From assembly GCA_040880125.1 (NCBI GenBank), contig JBBDJB010000018.1, positions 124,001-188,000 on the forward strand: 64,000 bases of DNA, written 5' to 3'. Source of the stretch: JBBDJB01 sp040880125 (GTDB taxonomy: Bacteria; Planctomycetota; Planctomycetia; Pirellulales; JBBDJB01). The translations under genes were made by a program, and so were the position numbers. Within the stretch, counting starts at the first letter, position 1, and every line of letters begins with the position of its first letter. Below the pieces are notes generated by a model. It was not told the origin of the DNA. It was given only the letters and a program-made list of their open reading frames with translations, and made no database searches. Shown one piece after another: positions 1 to 8,539 of this stretch.

Positions 1-348
1 CGCGAGACGCGGATTTACCTTCGCGACTGCTACGACCACACGATCCAGATCTTCGACCTGCTGGAGACCGACCGCGAGCTGTGCGCCGACATGCGAGATC
101 TCTACCTGTCGGAGATCAGCAACCGCATGAACGAGGTGATGAAGGTACTCACGCTGATCGCAACGATCTTCATCCCGCTGGGCTTCATTGCCAGCGTTTA
201 CGGAATGAACTTCGATACAAGCGCGTCGCCGTGGAACATGCCGGAGTTGCACTGGGAATACGGTTATCCGTATTCACTCGCATTGATGGCGCTGGTGGCC
301 GCGTCTTTTCTATTCTACTTTTGGCGTCGCGGTTGGCTGAAACGCTGA
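1..348 (+). CDS. corA: CorA-family magnesium/divalent cation transporter, C-terminal part (5' truncated by window edge)
   Basis: The reading frame is open from base 1 and ends in TGA at 346-348, so only the last 115 residues are present. The visible part starts with the helical cytoplasmic stalk, which has the E-I-S-N-R-M-N-E-V-M-K-V-L pattern typical of CorA stalk helices. Two transmembrane helices follow, joined by the signature loop Y-G-M-N-F. The C-terminus ends in a short basic tail (WRRGWLKR), as in CorA, where it lies in the cytoplasm. The GMN motif forms the selectivity entrance of a pentameric inner-membrane Mg2+/Co2+ channel. The family call rests on this motif and topology; substrate preference (Mg, Co or Zn) cannot be told from this part. 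Confidence 0.93.
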   Translation, partial: RETRIYLRDCYDHTIQIFDLLETDRELCADMRDLYLSEISNRMNEVMKVLTLIATIFIPLGFIASVYGMNFDTSASPWNMPELHWEYGYPYSLALMALVAASFLFYFWRRGWLKR

Positions 349-414
349 GGCCGGTGGCGCCGCGACCGACCGGGATAAGAACTGCGCATCCAGGAATGCC
401 TGTTCCACTATTGG

Positions 415-1344
415 CTACACATCGCACCGCGAGACCGCCTGCCGCAGCCCGGCCAATGGATCGCGGGTGGGAATGAATTCCTGTCCGACATAGCCATCGT
501 AGCCGACGTCCACCAGGGCCTGCATGATCGCCGGATAGTTCAGCTCCTGCGAGTCGTCCAGTTCTCCCCGGCCGGGATTGCCGGCGGTGTGGACGTGGCC
601 GATCACGTCGGCGTGCTGGCGAATCCGCGCGATCACGTCGCCGTCCATGATCTGCACGTGATAGATGTCAAATAGCAGTTTCAGCCGCGGTGATCCGACG
701 CGGCGGATGATCTCGACGCAGTACTCGGTGTGATCGCCCTGGTAGCCGGGATGCCCCTTCATCGGATGCGAATCGACGCGGCTGTTGAGCATCTCCAGGC
801 AGATGGTGACGTTCTTGTCCTCGGCATGTCCGACGATCTGCTTAAACCCGCGGACGCAGTTCTCCAGGCCCATGTCGTCGGGGATGTTCTCGCGCATGCC
901 GGTGAAGCTGATCACGTTGGGAAAGCCGGCCGCCGCGCACTGATCGATGGCGGTGCGGAGGCTATCGTGACAGGCCGGCCAATGATCGGGATTGTTCATG
1001 CCCCGCACGAAGCCGTGGCTGGACGCGATGGCGCACACCAGGCCGTGCTCTTTGATGACCGGCCAGTGCTCGGGCGCGAGCAGTTCGATGCTGACGCAGC
1101 CCAGCCCCTTGGCAACGCGGGCCAGCTCTTCGATGTTCCAATAGTCGCGGTAGCACCAGTGGCAGAGCGACTGCTTGATGCGCCCCTTGGTCGCGGCCCG
1201 CCCCTGGCCGTCGGCCGCCTGCTCTTGAGCCAATGCACTGGAACCGAGCAGACCCGCGCCGACGCCGGCGGCCAGTGCGCCGGTGTGCAACAGGTCTCGT
1301 CGATTGAGTAGGGGAGCAGCGGCGTTTTGTTTTCGTGGTTGCAT
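415..1344 (-). CDS. Exported sugar-phosphate isomerase/epimerase (hydroxypyruvate-isomerase-like TIM barrel)
   Basis: About 309 residues. The N-terminus has LNRRDLLHTGALAAGVGAG followed by a hydrophobic stretch and A-L-A, a twin-arginine signal. The rest is an AP-endonuclease-2-like TIM barrel with the metal-binding pattern of the Hyi/IolE group: CLEMLNSR (Glu), KLLFDIYHVQ (Asp and His), GHVHTAG (His) and YVGQEF (Glu). Such enzymes isomerise small keto-acids or ketoses, and planctomycetes carry many exported copies. I chose ATG 1344 because GAGG lies nine bases upstream; ATG 1353 is equally possible and adds three residues. The gene is monocistronic. The fold is safe; the substrate is unknown. 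Confidence 0.88.
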   Translation of the reverse strand: MQPRKQNAAAPLLNRRDLLHTGALAAGVGAGLLGSSALAQEQAADGQGRAATKGRIKQSLCHWCYRDYWNIEELARVAKGLGCVSIELLAPEHWPVIKEHGLVCAIASSHGFVRGMNNPDHWPACHDSLRTAIDQCAAAGFPNVISFTGMRENIPDDMGLENCVRGFKQIVGHAEDKNVTICLEMLNSRVDSHPMKGHPGYQGDHTEYCVEIIRRVGSPRLKLLFDIYHVQIMDGDVIARIRQHADVIGHVHTAGNPGRGELDDSQELNYPAIMQALVDVGYDGYVGQEFIPTRDPLAGLRQAVSRCDV

Positions 1345-1452
1345 GTTCGCCATCCTCGCCGTGAGAAGTTTAGAATGCGCGCGTGCGGCGCCCACAGCGT
1401 AATCGAGCGGCGCGGCGGTCACAAGCGCGGGGGCGGACGGCGACGAATCGCC

Positions 1453-1827
1453 TCACGCGCCGGTCTGAATTCGCGAAACCTGCCGCTTGGTCAAAGCGTC
1501 TGCGGCAAGCTGCCGGATGCGTCTCCAACACTCGTGCGATTGGAGCGCCTCGGGGGTCCACGAATGAGCATTCTGCCGACCGCTGATCGAGTCGAGCGAT
1601 GCGTTCAATTCGCCCAGCGCATCCAGTTCCTGGCGGCTCAACCGATTTTGAGAAAACGCCTCTTGAGCCACCCAAAAGACATCTTCCAGCGACAGTGCCA
1701 GCTCATCAATGGCTCGGCGGTCGCCGGAGGCTTCGAGGATCAAAAGCTGGTCATCGGCCGGCAAAGACAGATTCAGCACCGCGTCCCAGAGGTCGGCGAG
1801 GCGTTGGTCGAGTGTCGGTTCGGTCAT
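1453..1827 (-). CDS. Small acidic protein, candidate immunity protein to the upstream toxin-like gene
   Basis: This 124-residue protein resembles no family I recognise. It is acidic in its N-terminal two thirds, predicted all-helical, and has no signal peptide or membrane segment. Its ATG lies three bases after the TAA of the toxin-like ORF (TAA-GCG-ATG), so the two are almost certainly translated together, toxin first. A small acidic cytoplasmic protein directly after a polymorphic-toxin domain is the usual place and look of an immunity protein. That role is inferred from position and composition only. The C-terminus is basic and less regular. Confidence 0.65.
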   Translation of the reverse strand: MTEPTLDQRLADLWDAVLNLSLPADDQLLILEASGDRRAIDELALSLEDVFWVAQEAFSQNRLSRQELDALGELNASLDSISGRQNAHSWTPEALQSHECWRRIRQLAADALTKRQVSRIQTGA

Positions 1828-1830
1828 CGC

Positions 1831-2136
1831 TTAGCCCTCGACGTGGCTGGCCGGAATTAGAGGCGACTTCGTTTGGTAATCGTGAACGCGCCAGTACGGA
1901 GTTGGTCCGTGATGTCCGCCTCCGGGATGCCAGCGGACCATGCGTCCGGTCGGCCTGCCGTATTCATTATACTCGCGCAGCACCCATCCTTCGCCCTTGC
2001 GAGATCCTTTTCCGAGCGTTTCGCTTCGCCAGCCGGGGATTGTCCTCAGAATCGATTTGACTTCTTGGAGACTGCGGCTATGAAGAAGCGATGGGTTTGC
2101 GAGAACGTCGTCAATCGTACGGATGTCTCGAACCAC
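1831..2136 (-). CDS. Stand-alone polymorphic-toxin-like C-terminal domain protein
   Basis: 101 residues from a GTG start; no ATG is available in frame before the upstream stop. The core pattern G-x-G-W-V-L-R-E-Y-N-x-x-G-x-P-T-G-R-M-V-R-W-H-P-G-G-G-H-H-G-P-x-P-Y-W-R-V resembles the small C-terminal toxin domains found at the tips of RHS/YD-repeat and other secreted polymorphic toxins; I recall the family only by pattern. The His-rich turn (HPGGGHHG) would be the natural active-site candidate. There is no repeat, signal or delivery module, so this is an orphan toxin tip or a cytoplasmic descendant. It starts 27 bp after the GH57 stop, in the same reading frame, and is followed at 3 bp by the candidate immunity gene. 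The Shine-Dalgarno is weak. Confidence 0.7.
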   Translation of the reverse strand: MVRDIRTIDDVLANPSLLHSRSLQEVKSILRTIPGWRSETLGKGSRKGEGWVLREYNEYGRPTGRMVRWHPGGGHHGPTPYWRVHDYQTKSPLIPASHVEG

Positions 2137-2163
2137 GCGCCCATCGACCCCCGGCCACGAAGC

Positions 2164-4341
2164 CTACGACGATACCACCGCTTCGCTTTGCCGCCGGCGC
2201 GATTCGGCCTGCGAGGTGTCGATCGCCAGGTCGATCGTGACGCTCCAGCGGCCGCGCTCGTCGGCCACCACGTGCCAGTGCGGCAAGACTGCCACCGACT
2301 GATGGACCAGCTCGAAGCCGCCCTCCGATTGGCTGACCGTTTCAATCGGGAAGGTCCAGATGCCGGACGGTCGATCCAACGCAAGCGAGACGTCTAGTCC
2401 CTGCCACTGGTCGACCAGACCGAGCTGCGTGGCGTCGTGCAGATCCAGCCGCGTGCCGAGCTGCCCCAACTGCTGCCGCTCGTGGTCGTAAAAGTAGCGA
2501 TCATCGGCGCCAGAGGGCATGCCCGCAAAGTTCAACTCGACCGCGAAGTGAAGCGGATGCTCCGGCGGCAGGTTTTCCAGCAAGTAGCCGATCCGCAGCG
2601 TGGACCCGCCCGAGTGCAGCGTGGCGGTCTTGGTGATGCGGACCGGCACGTCGGCAGCGCGGCCGTCTCGGGTGAGCTGCACTTGCACGCGGTCGGCGCT
2701 GCGGCGGATGCGGGCTTTGTACACGCCTTCGACAAAGTCACCCCGCTCGGTTGCCCGCTGGTGCCAAAGGTCGTCCAGCGAGGTGTCGGCGTCGAAGAAG
2801 TGATCGATCAGGCTCTTGCGGCGGTAGGTGTCGTACTGCAGCCGCTGGTCGAGGTCCTTCTGTTTGAACACCACGCGCTCGTGAATACTGGCGACGTTTT
2901 CACCGGAATCCGACGGTCCGGCGAGCACCTTGCGGTGATACTCTTCCGGACGCCGGGCGAGCGTGGCAAGCAGGTTGTGGCAAATCGGCCGCACGTCCAG
3001 TTCGTAGAGCTGGCCACCGGTGGCCGGCGTGAAGTACGCCAGCAGCCGGTCGCTGGCCAGTTCGACCTCTTGCCGGGCGTCGAGATTGTAGTCGGCGGCC
3101 GTGGCGGTGATCCGATCGTCTCCCCGCCCGATGGCATGGTCGAGCAGATTGTCCGCCAGGATCAAATGACGATAGACGGCGTTGCGCAGGTGCGGCAAAT
3201 AGATGCCACCGAAAGCGCCGTGCCAGTAGCTGCAATTGCACTGGCCACGGAATAGTTCCCGGCGGGCGCGATTCAGCAGTTCCAGATCGGCTCCGCCCTG
3301 ATCCTCGATCTCGTGCAGCCGGCGGCTCACCTGCTGCATGCGGGTGTACATCTCGTCCGACTCAGGATATTTCACCTTGAAGTTCCGCCAGAAGCCGCCG
3401 CGCATAAACGGCGCCACCCGCGCCCAGCGCTGCTCGAGCTGAAACTCGTGCCGCAGGTCTTCAAAATCCGAGAGCCGCTCGGTTGGCAGCGCCCACTCGG
3501 TCATCTCGCGGTAGCTGCCCTCGGGCAAGTAGACCTTGCCGCGCGGCGCGGTCGCGTGCAGCACCTCGCTGGGCGTGGTCGATTTGATCCATGAGCTGTT
3601 CTCGACAAGCAGATCGAAAAAACGCCGCAGCCAGCCGTCGTCGTACACGTGTTTATTGGTTTCCGGCCAGGTGCCGAATTTCTCACCGTCGTCGGCAAAG
3701 ACCACCGTCGCACCGGGCTGCTGCTCTGCGACTTCACGCAGGTGTTCGATCGTCCCCTCCGGCGGTCCGAAGGGAATCAGATACCGCAGCCGCTCGCTGC
3801 CGGGGAAGACAAACAGCAGCTTACCGTCGTCCTCAGTCACGTAGTATCCGTGCAGCGCGTCCTCGTGCAGCCCGGCATTCTTAAAGTGAGTGTCGTCCAG
3901 CAGCGTGTATTGGATACCGGCGTCGACCAGGTCGCGGGTCATCGACTGTTCCCAGACTCGTTCGGGAATCCACATGCCGCGCACGCGGGCTCCCAGCCGG
4001 TTTTCCAGCCAGCGCGTGTACGAGCGAATCTGCTCGACCCGATCGCGCGACGAGATCATCGCCAGGATCGGCTCGAAGAACGCACCACCGACGATCTCGA
4101 TATTGCCGGAGGCCACCAGCCCGGCCAGGCGGTCGACGTACTCAGGATGATGTGCGTCGAGCCACTCCATCAGCGAGCCGCTGGTGTGCAGTCCAATCCG
4201 CAGTTGGGGGTAGCTCTCGAAGACGTCGAGGAAAGGCCGGTAGCTGTCCTCGAAGGCCTGCTGAAAGACGCCGTCGAAGTTTCCGATCGGCTGATGGTTG
4301 TGCAGGACAAGAACGAATCGAATGTTGGCGTTGTCAGTCAA
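2164..4341 (-). CDS. Glycoside hydrolase family 57 alpha-glucan enzyme (alpha-amylase / 4-alpha-glucanotransferase type)
   Basis: 725 residues, cytoplasmic, with no signal. GH57 conserved regions are visible: LHNHQP (region 1), GGAFFEPI (region 2), GMWIPERVWE with the predicted nucleophile Glu127 (region 3) and FADDGEKFGTW with the predicted acid/base Asp near 217 (region 4). The length and the beta-rich C-terminal half fit the DUF1925/DUF1926 architecture of 4-alpha-glucanotransferase-type members, which rearrange or hydrolyse alpha-1,4-glucans. The start is TTG at 4341: an in-frame TGA lies just upstream, GGGGAG sits nine bases before the TTG, and no other start precedes the region-1 motif. 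It follows glgA and galT on the same strand, pointing to glycogen metabolism. Transferase versus amylase activity cannot be decided by reading. Confidence 0.93.
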   Translation of the reverse strand: MTDNANIRFVLVLHNHQPIGNFDGVFQQAFEDSYRPFLDVFESYPQLRIGLHTSGSLMEWLDAHHPEYVDRLAGLVASGNIEIVGGAFFEPILAMISSRDRVEQIRSYTRWLENRLGARVRGMWIPERVWEQSMTRDLVDAGIQYTLLDDTHFKNAGLHEDALHGYYVTEDDGKLLFVFPGSERLRYLIPFGPPEGTIEHLREVAEQQPGATVVFADDGEKFGTWPETNKHVYDDGWLRRFFDLLVENSSWIKSTTPSEVLHATAPRGKVYLPEGSYREMTEWALPTERLSDFEDLRHEFQLEQRWARVAPFMRGGFWRNFKVKYPESDEMYTRMQQVSRRLHEIEDQGGADLELLNRARRELFRGQCNCSYWHGAFGGIYLPHLRNAVYRHLILADNLLDHAIGRGDDRITATAADYNLDARQEVELASDRLLAYFTPATGGQLYELDVRPICHNLLATLARRPEEYHRKVLAGPSDSGENVASIHERVVFKQKDLDQRLQYDTYRRKSLIDHFFDADTSLDDLWHQRATERGDFVEGVYKARIRRSADRVQVQLTRDGRAADVPVRITKTATLHSGGSTLRIGYLLENLPPEHPLHFAVELNFAGMPSGADDRYFYDHERQQLGQLGTRLDLHDATQLGLVDQWQGLDVSLALDRPSGIWTFPIETVSQSEGGFELVHQSVAVLPHWHVVADERGRWSVTIDLAIDTSQAESRRRQSEAVVSS

Positions 4342-4422
4342 AGCAGCCGGCTCCCCTCACAATCGTCGCGATGTTAATCGACCGCCGCGCGCCGTCAGCG
4401 ACCCCGCAGCTTCTCTAGATTA

Positions 4423-5460
4423 CTAAATCGGATCAACTTGCCGCGGACTGTGATGAATTTCGGCGCTTTGCAAAAGACGTGCGGCGGCTTCCGGGGAGAC
4501 GGTGTTGATGTGGTATCCGCTGCCCCATTCGAACCCCGCTGCTGTCGCTTGGCGCGGAAGAATCTCAATATGCCAGTGATAGTGCTCCACTGGATTTGTG
4601 TCAAACGGAGCGGTGTGCACGATCATGTTGTAAGTCGGGTCGGCCAGTACTCTTTCCAGCTTTGTCAAAGTCCGCTGCAACAGCTCCGCCAGCTCAACTT
4701 GTGCCTCCGTCGAGAGCAGGTCGACGTGCTGACTGTGCTGGCGCGGGACGATCCAAGTCTCCATCGCGAAACGGCTGGCGTAGGGGCACAGCGCGACGAA
4801 GCCTGGCGTGACTTCGACCACCCGCTCGTCGGCCTGCCGTTCAAGTTGGAGCATCCGGCAAAATACGCACTCGCCGGTGGCATTGGCAAACCGCCGGGCA
4901 CCGTCCAGTTCCGCTTGCAGCACTGCGGGCACCATCGGCAGCACAACCAATTGACTGTGCAGATGCGCCAGCGACGCCCCGGCCGCCTGGCCGACGTTTT
5001 TGAATAGTAGACCGCAGGCGAATCGGGACAATCGGCGATGCTGCCCCAGCCGCTGACAGTACATTCCGACCACGTCGGACATTTCCTCCGCCGTGAGCTG
5101 GCCGGCGAGTGTCCGGTGCCTGGGCGATTCGATTATCACCTCGTGGACACCGGCACCGGGGCGGCACTCGAATGGCTTTCCTGGCGGGTGTGCCAGTTCC
5201 GCTCCTTCCACGACCGCCGGATATTTGTTCGGAACGACGCGAACCCGCCAGCCGGGCGCGTCGGCCGCACTGCCGCGCTCGCGAACCGCGGCGATCTCGC
5301 CGGGCGTGGATCGTTCGTTCCCTTCGCAGAAGGGGCACTTGCCGCCTGCAAGCGAGGGCGCCACCGGTCGCTGCTGCCGGAACTCATCTGGCCGGCCCGC
5401 GCGATCCGGCGCGATGATCACCCAGCGATCAACGATCAGATCCTTGCGCCACTCGGACAT
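4423..5460 (-). CDS. galT: Galactose-1-phosphate uridylyltransferase
   Basis: 345 residues, normal length for the family. The N-terminal half has CPFCEGNE, a zinc-site C-x2-C, and the middle has SLAHLHSQLVVLP, equivalent to the active-site H-P-H-x-Q of the HIT superfamily, with the nucleophilic His in HLHSQ. A second CVFC pair and the C-terminal HYHWHIEILPR complete the two-domain GalT fold. It transfers UMP between UDP-glucose and galactose-1-phosphate in the cytoplasm. It starts 24 bp after glgA ends and is 81 bp before the GH57 gene, so it is probably co-transcribed. In such glycogen clusters GalT homologues may act on other sugar-1-phosphates, which is inference. Confidence 0.93.
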   Translation of the reverse strand: MSEWRKDLIVDRWVIIAPDRAGRPDEFRQQRPVAPSLAGGKCPFCEGNERSTPGEIAAVRERGSAADAPGWRVRVVPNKYPAVVEGAELAHPPGKPFECRPGAGVHEVIIESPRHRTLAGQLTAEEMSDVVGMYCQRLGQHRRLSRFACGLLFKNVGQAAGASLAHLHSQLVVLPMVPAVLQAELDGARRFANATGECVFCRMLQLERQADERVVEVTPGFVALCPYASRFAMETWIVPRQHSQHVDLLSTEAQVELAELLQRTLTKLERVLADPTYNMIVHTAPFDTNPVEHYHWHIEILPRQATAAGFEWGSGYHINTVSPEAAARLLQSAEIHHSPRQVDPI

Positions 5461-5484
5461 GCGCTGGCTATCTCGGCAGGCCGA

Positions 5485-6972
5485 TTACGAAAAGACGCGC
5501 TGGCGGATGCGGGCTATCGTCGATTTGTACAGCCGCGAGTACTCGGCCGCGCTGTTGGCCCACGACCAGTCCTGCCGCATGCCATGCTGCATGAGCTGAT
5601 GCCACAGTTCCGGATTGTTGTAGACCTCGCACGCCCGGGATAGCGTCTCCGAAAGTGCAAGCGCGCTGTACTCGCGGAAGGCGAAGCCGGTCGCCGTGCC
5701 GGAGGCAAGCGCTTCATCCGTGGCGTTGGCGATCGTATCGGAGAGCCCGCCCGTGGCCCGCACGATCGGCACCGTGCCGTACTTCAACGCGTAAAGCTGA
5801 TTCAGCCCACACGGCTCGTACCGGCTGGGCATCAGCAACACGTCCGCACCGGCTTGAATGCGGTGCGCGAGCGGATTACTGAACTCGAGCCGCACGGCCA
5901 CTTTGCCGGGATGCCGCTCGGCCAATCGCGAGAGCAGCTCGTGATACTCCGGTTCGCCCGTCCCGAGAATCACCCATTGGGCGGGCGACGTTTGCACCCA
6001 GTCCTGAATCACGCTCGCCACCAGGTCAAAACCCTTCTGCTCGGCCAATCGACCGATGATCGCGAGCAGCGGCGCATCGTTCTGCTGGGGCAGACCGAGT
6101 TCCTTTTGCAGCGCTGCTTTGCAGGCAGACTTGACCTCGTGCACGCTGTCGGCGTCGTAGTTGTGCGCAATGTGCTCATCCGTAGCCGGATTCCACTCGC
6201 GGTAGTCCGCGCCGTTGACGATGCCGGTCAGCGCGTCACGGCGGTGGTAAAGCACGCCTTCCAGCCCGCAGCCCAAGGGCGCCGACTGGATCTCCTCGGA
6301 ATATCGCGGGCTGACGGTGCTCAGGGCATCGGCGAACACCAGGCCGGTCTTCATGAAGCTTAGATTGCCGTAGAACTCCAACTGCCGCCAGTTGAAGTAC
6401 TTCCAGTCCAGCCCCGTCAGCAGCATGTCCCAGTGCCAGAAGTTGCCTTGGTAGGCGAGGTTGTGGATCGTGTAAAGCGAAGCCATCTGATCGTAGCCGG
6501 GTAGGCCGGCGTATTCGATCTTCAGGTAGGCCGGAATAAGCCCGGTCGTCCAGTCGTTGCAGTGGATCAGATCGGCCGAGAGATCAAGCAGGCGGTTCGC
6601 TTCCAATGCGGCACGGCAGAAGTAGACGAACCGCTCGGAGTTGTCGTTGTAGTCCCGGCCGCGCTCTCGGTACAGCTCGGGCCGGTTGTAGTAGTGGTCC
6701 TGCTGGACGAAGTAGACCGGCACGTCGCTCTCCGGCAGACGGCTGCGGAGAAAGTTGCCGCGAACCATCTTCGTGCCAATAGGAATTTCCAACTCGACGC
6801 CGGTATCCGTGATGGCCATGTCGGAGTCGTGAATCTGGCGGAATGCCGGCATAATCAGCGCCACGTTGTGCCCCAACCGGGCCAACTCGACCGGTAGCGC
6901 TCCGCAGACGTCGGCCAGCCCGCCCGTCTTGCAGAAGGGCACCGCTTCGGTGGTGGCGATAAGGATGTTCAC
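5485..6972 (-). CDS. glgA: Glycogen/starch synthase (GT5)
   Basis: 495 residues with GTG start at 6972 and a GGAGAG Shine-Dalgarno close upstream. The N-terminus ATTEAVPFCKTGGLADV carries the K-T-G-G-L motif that binds ADP-glucose. The C-terminal GT-B domain has ADVLLMPSRYEPCGLNQL with the E-P-C-G-L signature and YGTVPIVRATGGLSDTI. It elongates alpha-1,4-glucan from ADP- (or UDP-) glucose in the cytoplasm. It is the first gene of the glgA-galT-GH57 leftward run, so the operon promoter should lie in 6973-7314. Length and motifs are complete; no anomaly was seen. Confidence 0.97.
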   Translation of the reverse strand: MNILIATTEAVPFCKTGGLADVCGALPVELARLGHNVALIMPAFRQIHDSDMAITDTGVELEIPIGTKMVRGNFLRSRLPESDVPVYFVQQDHYYNRPELYRERGRDYNDNSERFVYFCRAALEANRLLDLSADLIHCNDWTTGLIPAYLKIEYAGLPGYDQMASLYTIHNLAYQGNFWHWDMLLTGLDWKYFNWRQLEFYGNLSFMKTGLVFADALSTVSPRYSEEIQSAPLGCGLEGVLYHRRDALTGIVNGADYREWNPATDEHIAHNYDADSVHEVKSACKAALQKELGLPQQNDAPLLAIIGRLAEQKGFDLVASVIQDWVQTSPAQWVILGTGEPEYHELLSRLAERHPGKVAVRLEFSNPLAHRIQAGADVLLMPSRYEPCGLNQLYALKYGTVPIVRATGGLSDTIANATDEALASGTATGFAFREYSALALSETLSRACEVYNNPELWHQLMQHGMRQDWSWANSAAEYSRLYKSTIARIRQRVFS

Positions 6973-7314
6973 GCCGATCTCTCCGGTTCAAGCGTCGGGC
7001 AGCCACTCGGCGCGGCAACTCGCCCGAGAACATGCCGCCGGATGCATACAAAAATAGCACGAAATGACGGAAAATGTAAGGGCGCCGCGGGTTACGTCGC
7101 GCGCCGTTAACTCTTGCGCCGCTCTGCAGGCTTTCCCTGTCGGTAAAATCGGGAATCGAGCGTGGCTTGATGAACTTTTCGCCCCGCGCGGGCCACCCAA
7201 GAGTGGATTCCCGGCGGAACGTGACGGACGAATCGTGTGCGCGGCTTGTTCGCTCGGGTACACTGAGTTCGTCGCAGCGTTGGTCCGTCTTCGCGCAAAA
7301 CTGCCTGGGGTCCG
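6973..7314. other. Divergent intergenic region between glgA and the ECF sigma factor
   Basis: 342 bp between two divergent genes, so promoters for both should lie here. I see no convincing small ORF, hairpin or repeat. The stretch at 7045-7080 is locally AT-richer than its surroundings and could hold the leftward promoter, but no clear -35/-10 pair can be assigned. Confidence 0.5.
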
Positions 7315-7878
7315 ATGGTTCCGATCGACGTACAGCTTGCCGCTGACGAGCACTTCGAGCGGATTCACCGCGCAGCGCTGGTACTGACGGGCAACCCTTG
7401 GGACGCGGACGACCTCGCCCAGGAGACCTTTTTGGTGATGGCCCGCGAGGCCCATCGCTTTGCCGGACGCAGTCAAGTGTACACGTGGCTGTATGGCATC
7501 ATGCTCAACCTGGAGCGTCGCCGGCGTCGTCGCGCGGGCATGAGTCGTGCGAAGCTGCGCGTGCTTTGGGACCACACCGTACATCGGTCGGAGGATTCAC
7601 CGGCGGCCGAAGCGGCCATCGAAGTCGATGAGTGGAAGCACAGCCTGTGGAGCTTGGTGGCGACTCTGCCCGACGGCCAACGGCAGGCGCTGGTGCTGCG
7701 GTTCAGTGAGCAGCTTAGTTACGAGGAAGTCGCCCAGGCGCTGGAGTGCCCGTTGGGGACGGTCAAGTCGAGAATCTTTCACGGACTGGCGGCGTTGCGG
7801 GAGATGACGACCCTCCGGAAAGGCGATGTCCGCCACGTGCCCGATCATCCCTACGAGGATCTGAACCATGCCATCTGA
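7315..7878 (+). CDS. ECF-type RNA polymerase sigma factor
   Basis: 187 residues. Region 2 is at residues ~15-75 with the conserved GNPWDADDLAQETFLV and a tryptophan-containing core-binding helix (TWLYGIMLN). Region 4 is at ~120-165 with LPDGQRQALVLRFSEQLSYEEVA and the helix-turn-helix CPLGTVKSRIFHGLAALRE. Only sigma-2 and sigma-4 are present, as in group IV factors. The stop overlaps the start of the next gene by 11 bp, and that gene encodes a single-pass membrane protein, so the two probably form a sigma/anti-sigma unit. The regulon is unknown; no autoregulated promoter could be assigned. Confidence 0.95.
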   Translation: MVPIDVQLAADEHFERIHRAALVLTGNPWDADDLAQETFLVMAREAHRFAGRSQVYTWLYGIMLNLERRRRRRAGMSRAKLRVLWDHTVHRSEDSPAAEAAIEVDEWKHSLWSLVATLPDGQRQALVLRFSEQLSYEEVAQALECPLGTVKSRIFHGLAALREMTTLRKGDVRHVPDHPYEDLNHAI

Positions 7879-8536
7879 TCCCAGCCAGCCACATGCGACC
7901 GAGCGATTGCAGGACGATTTCGATCTGCCGGACAATCTGGCCGCGCTGAGCGAACAGTTGGCGGCGGATGCTGCGCGCCTGGCGGAGCGATACCCGGCTT
8001 TGCATGGGCTTCATGCGAAGCTGCCGGCTGCCCAAACGCAAACGTTACGGCAGCGCGTGTGGCGGTGGTCAGCCCGGGCGGCGTCGCTGGCGGCAATCGT
8101 TGCCGGTGCGTGGTGGACGGCCGGGCAATTTGAAGTGGGAGGCGATCGGCAGGCGCAAAGCTCGGCACGTTCGACCGCATCGCAAGGGGTGCATGATGCT
8201 TCGCAAGCGACTTTGCCGTCGCCACGAGCCGATCAGCGGCAGTTTGTTTCCGCCGATGTGCCAACCAGCGGGCGATCGTCGAGCCGTGATCGACCGGCGA
8301 ATCACAGCCAGGCCGTCTCCGCCGGGCCGGAAGACCTCAACCCCCCGCCGCTACGGCGCGGGAGCGAAGTAGAGCTGCTGAATGCACAGCTTCAGGCGTA
8401 CCAGTCGGTGATCGAGGCGATGCAGGAGGAGCTCGCCCGTCGCGAGGCCCAGCAGGCCAAGACGGAAGAGCAATTGGAATTGCTTCGCCGGCAGGTTGCC
8501 GATCTGGAACAGCGGATCGAGCGGCAAGAGCGGTAG
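7868..8536 (+). CDS. Membrane-anchored coiled-coil protein, probable partner (anti-sigma-like) of the ECF sigma factor
   Basis: 222 residues. The N-terminal ~65 residues are soluble and helical, followed by one transmembrane segment (ASLAAIVAGAWWTAGQF, residues ~75-92). A low-complexity Ser/Gln/Arg linker comes next, then a long heptad-rich C-terminal coiled coil (residues ~160-222, ending LRRQVADLEQRIERQE). I do not see a classical zinc anti-sigma motif. Overlap with the sigma gene (ATG inside the sigma stop region) implies translational coupling and a shared function. An anti-sigma role is inferred from position and topology. The 3' end lies four bases from the convergent aminotransferase gene. 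Confidence 0.8.
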   Translation: MPSDPSQPHATERLQDDFDLPDNLAALSEQLAADAARLAERYPALHGLHAKLPAAQTQTLRQRVWRWSARAASLAAIVAGAWWTAGQFEVGGDRQAQSSARSTASQGVHDASQATLPSPRADQRQFVSADVPTSGRSSSRDRPANHSQAVSAGPEDLNPPPLRRGSEVELLNAQLQAYQSVIEAMQEELARREAQQAKTEEQLELLRRQVADLEQRIERQER

Positions 8537-8539
8537 CGC

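Noticed and set aside
6988..7584. 198-codon leftward ORF overlapping the start of the sigma factor
   Set aside because: Antisense to a well-supported ECF gene and without any recognisable protein pattern.
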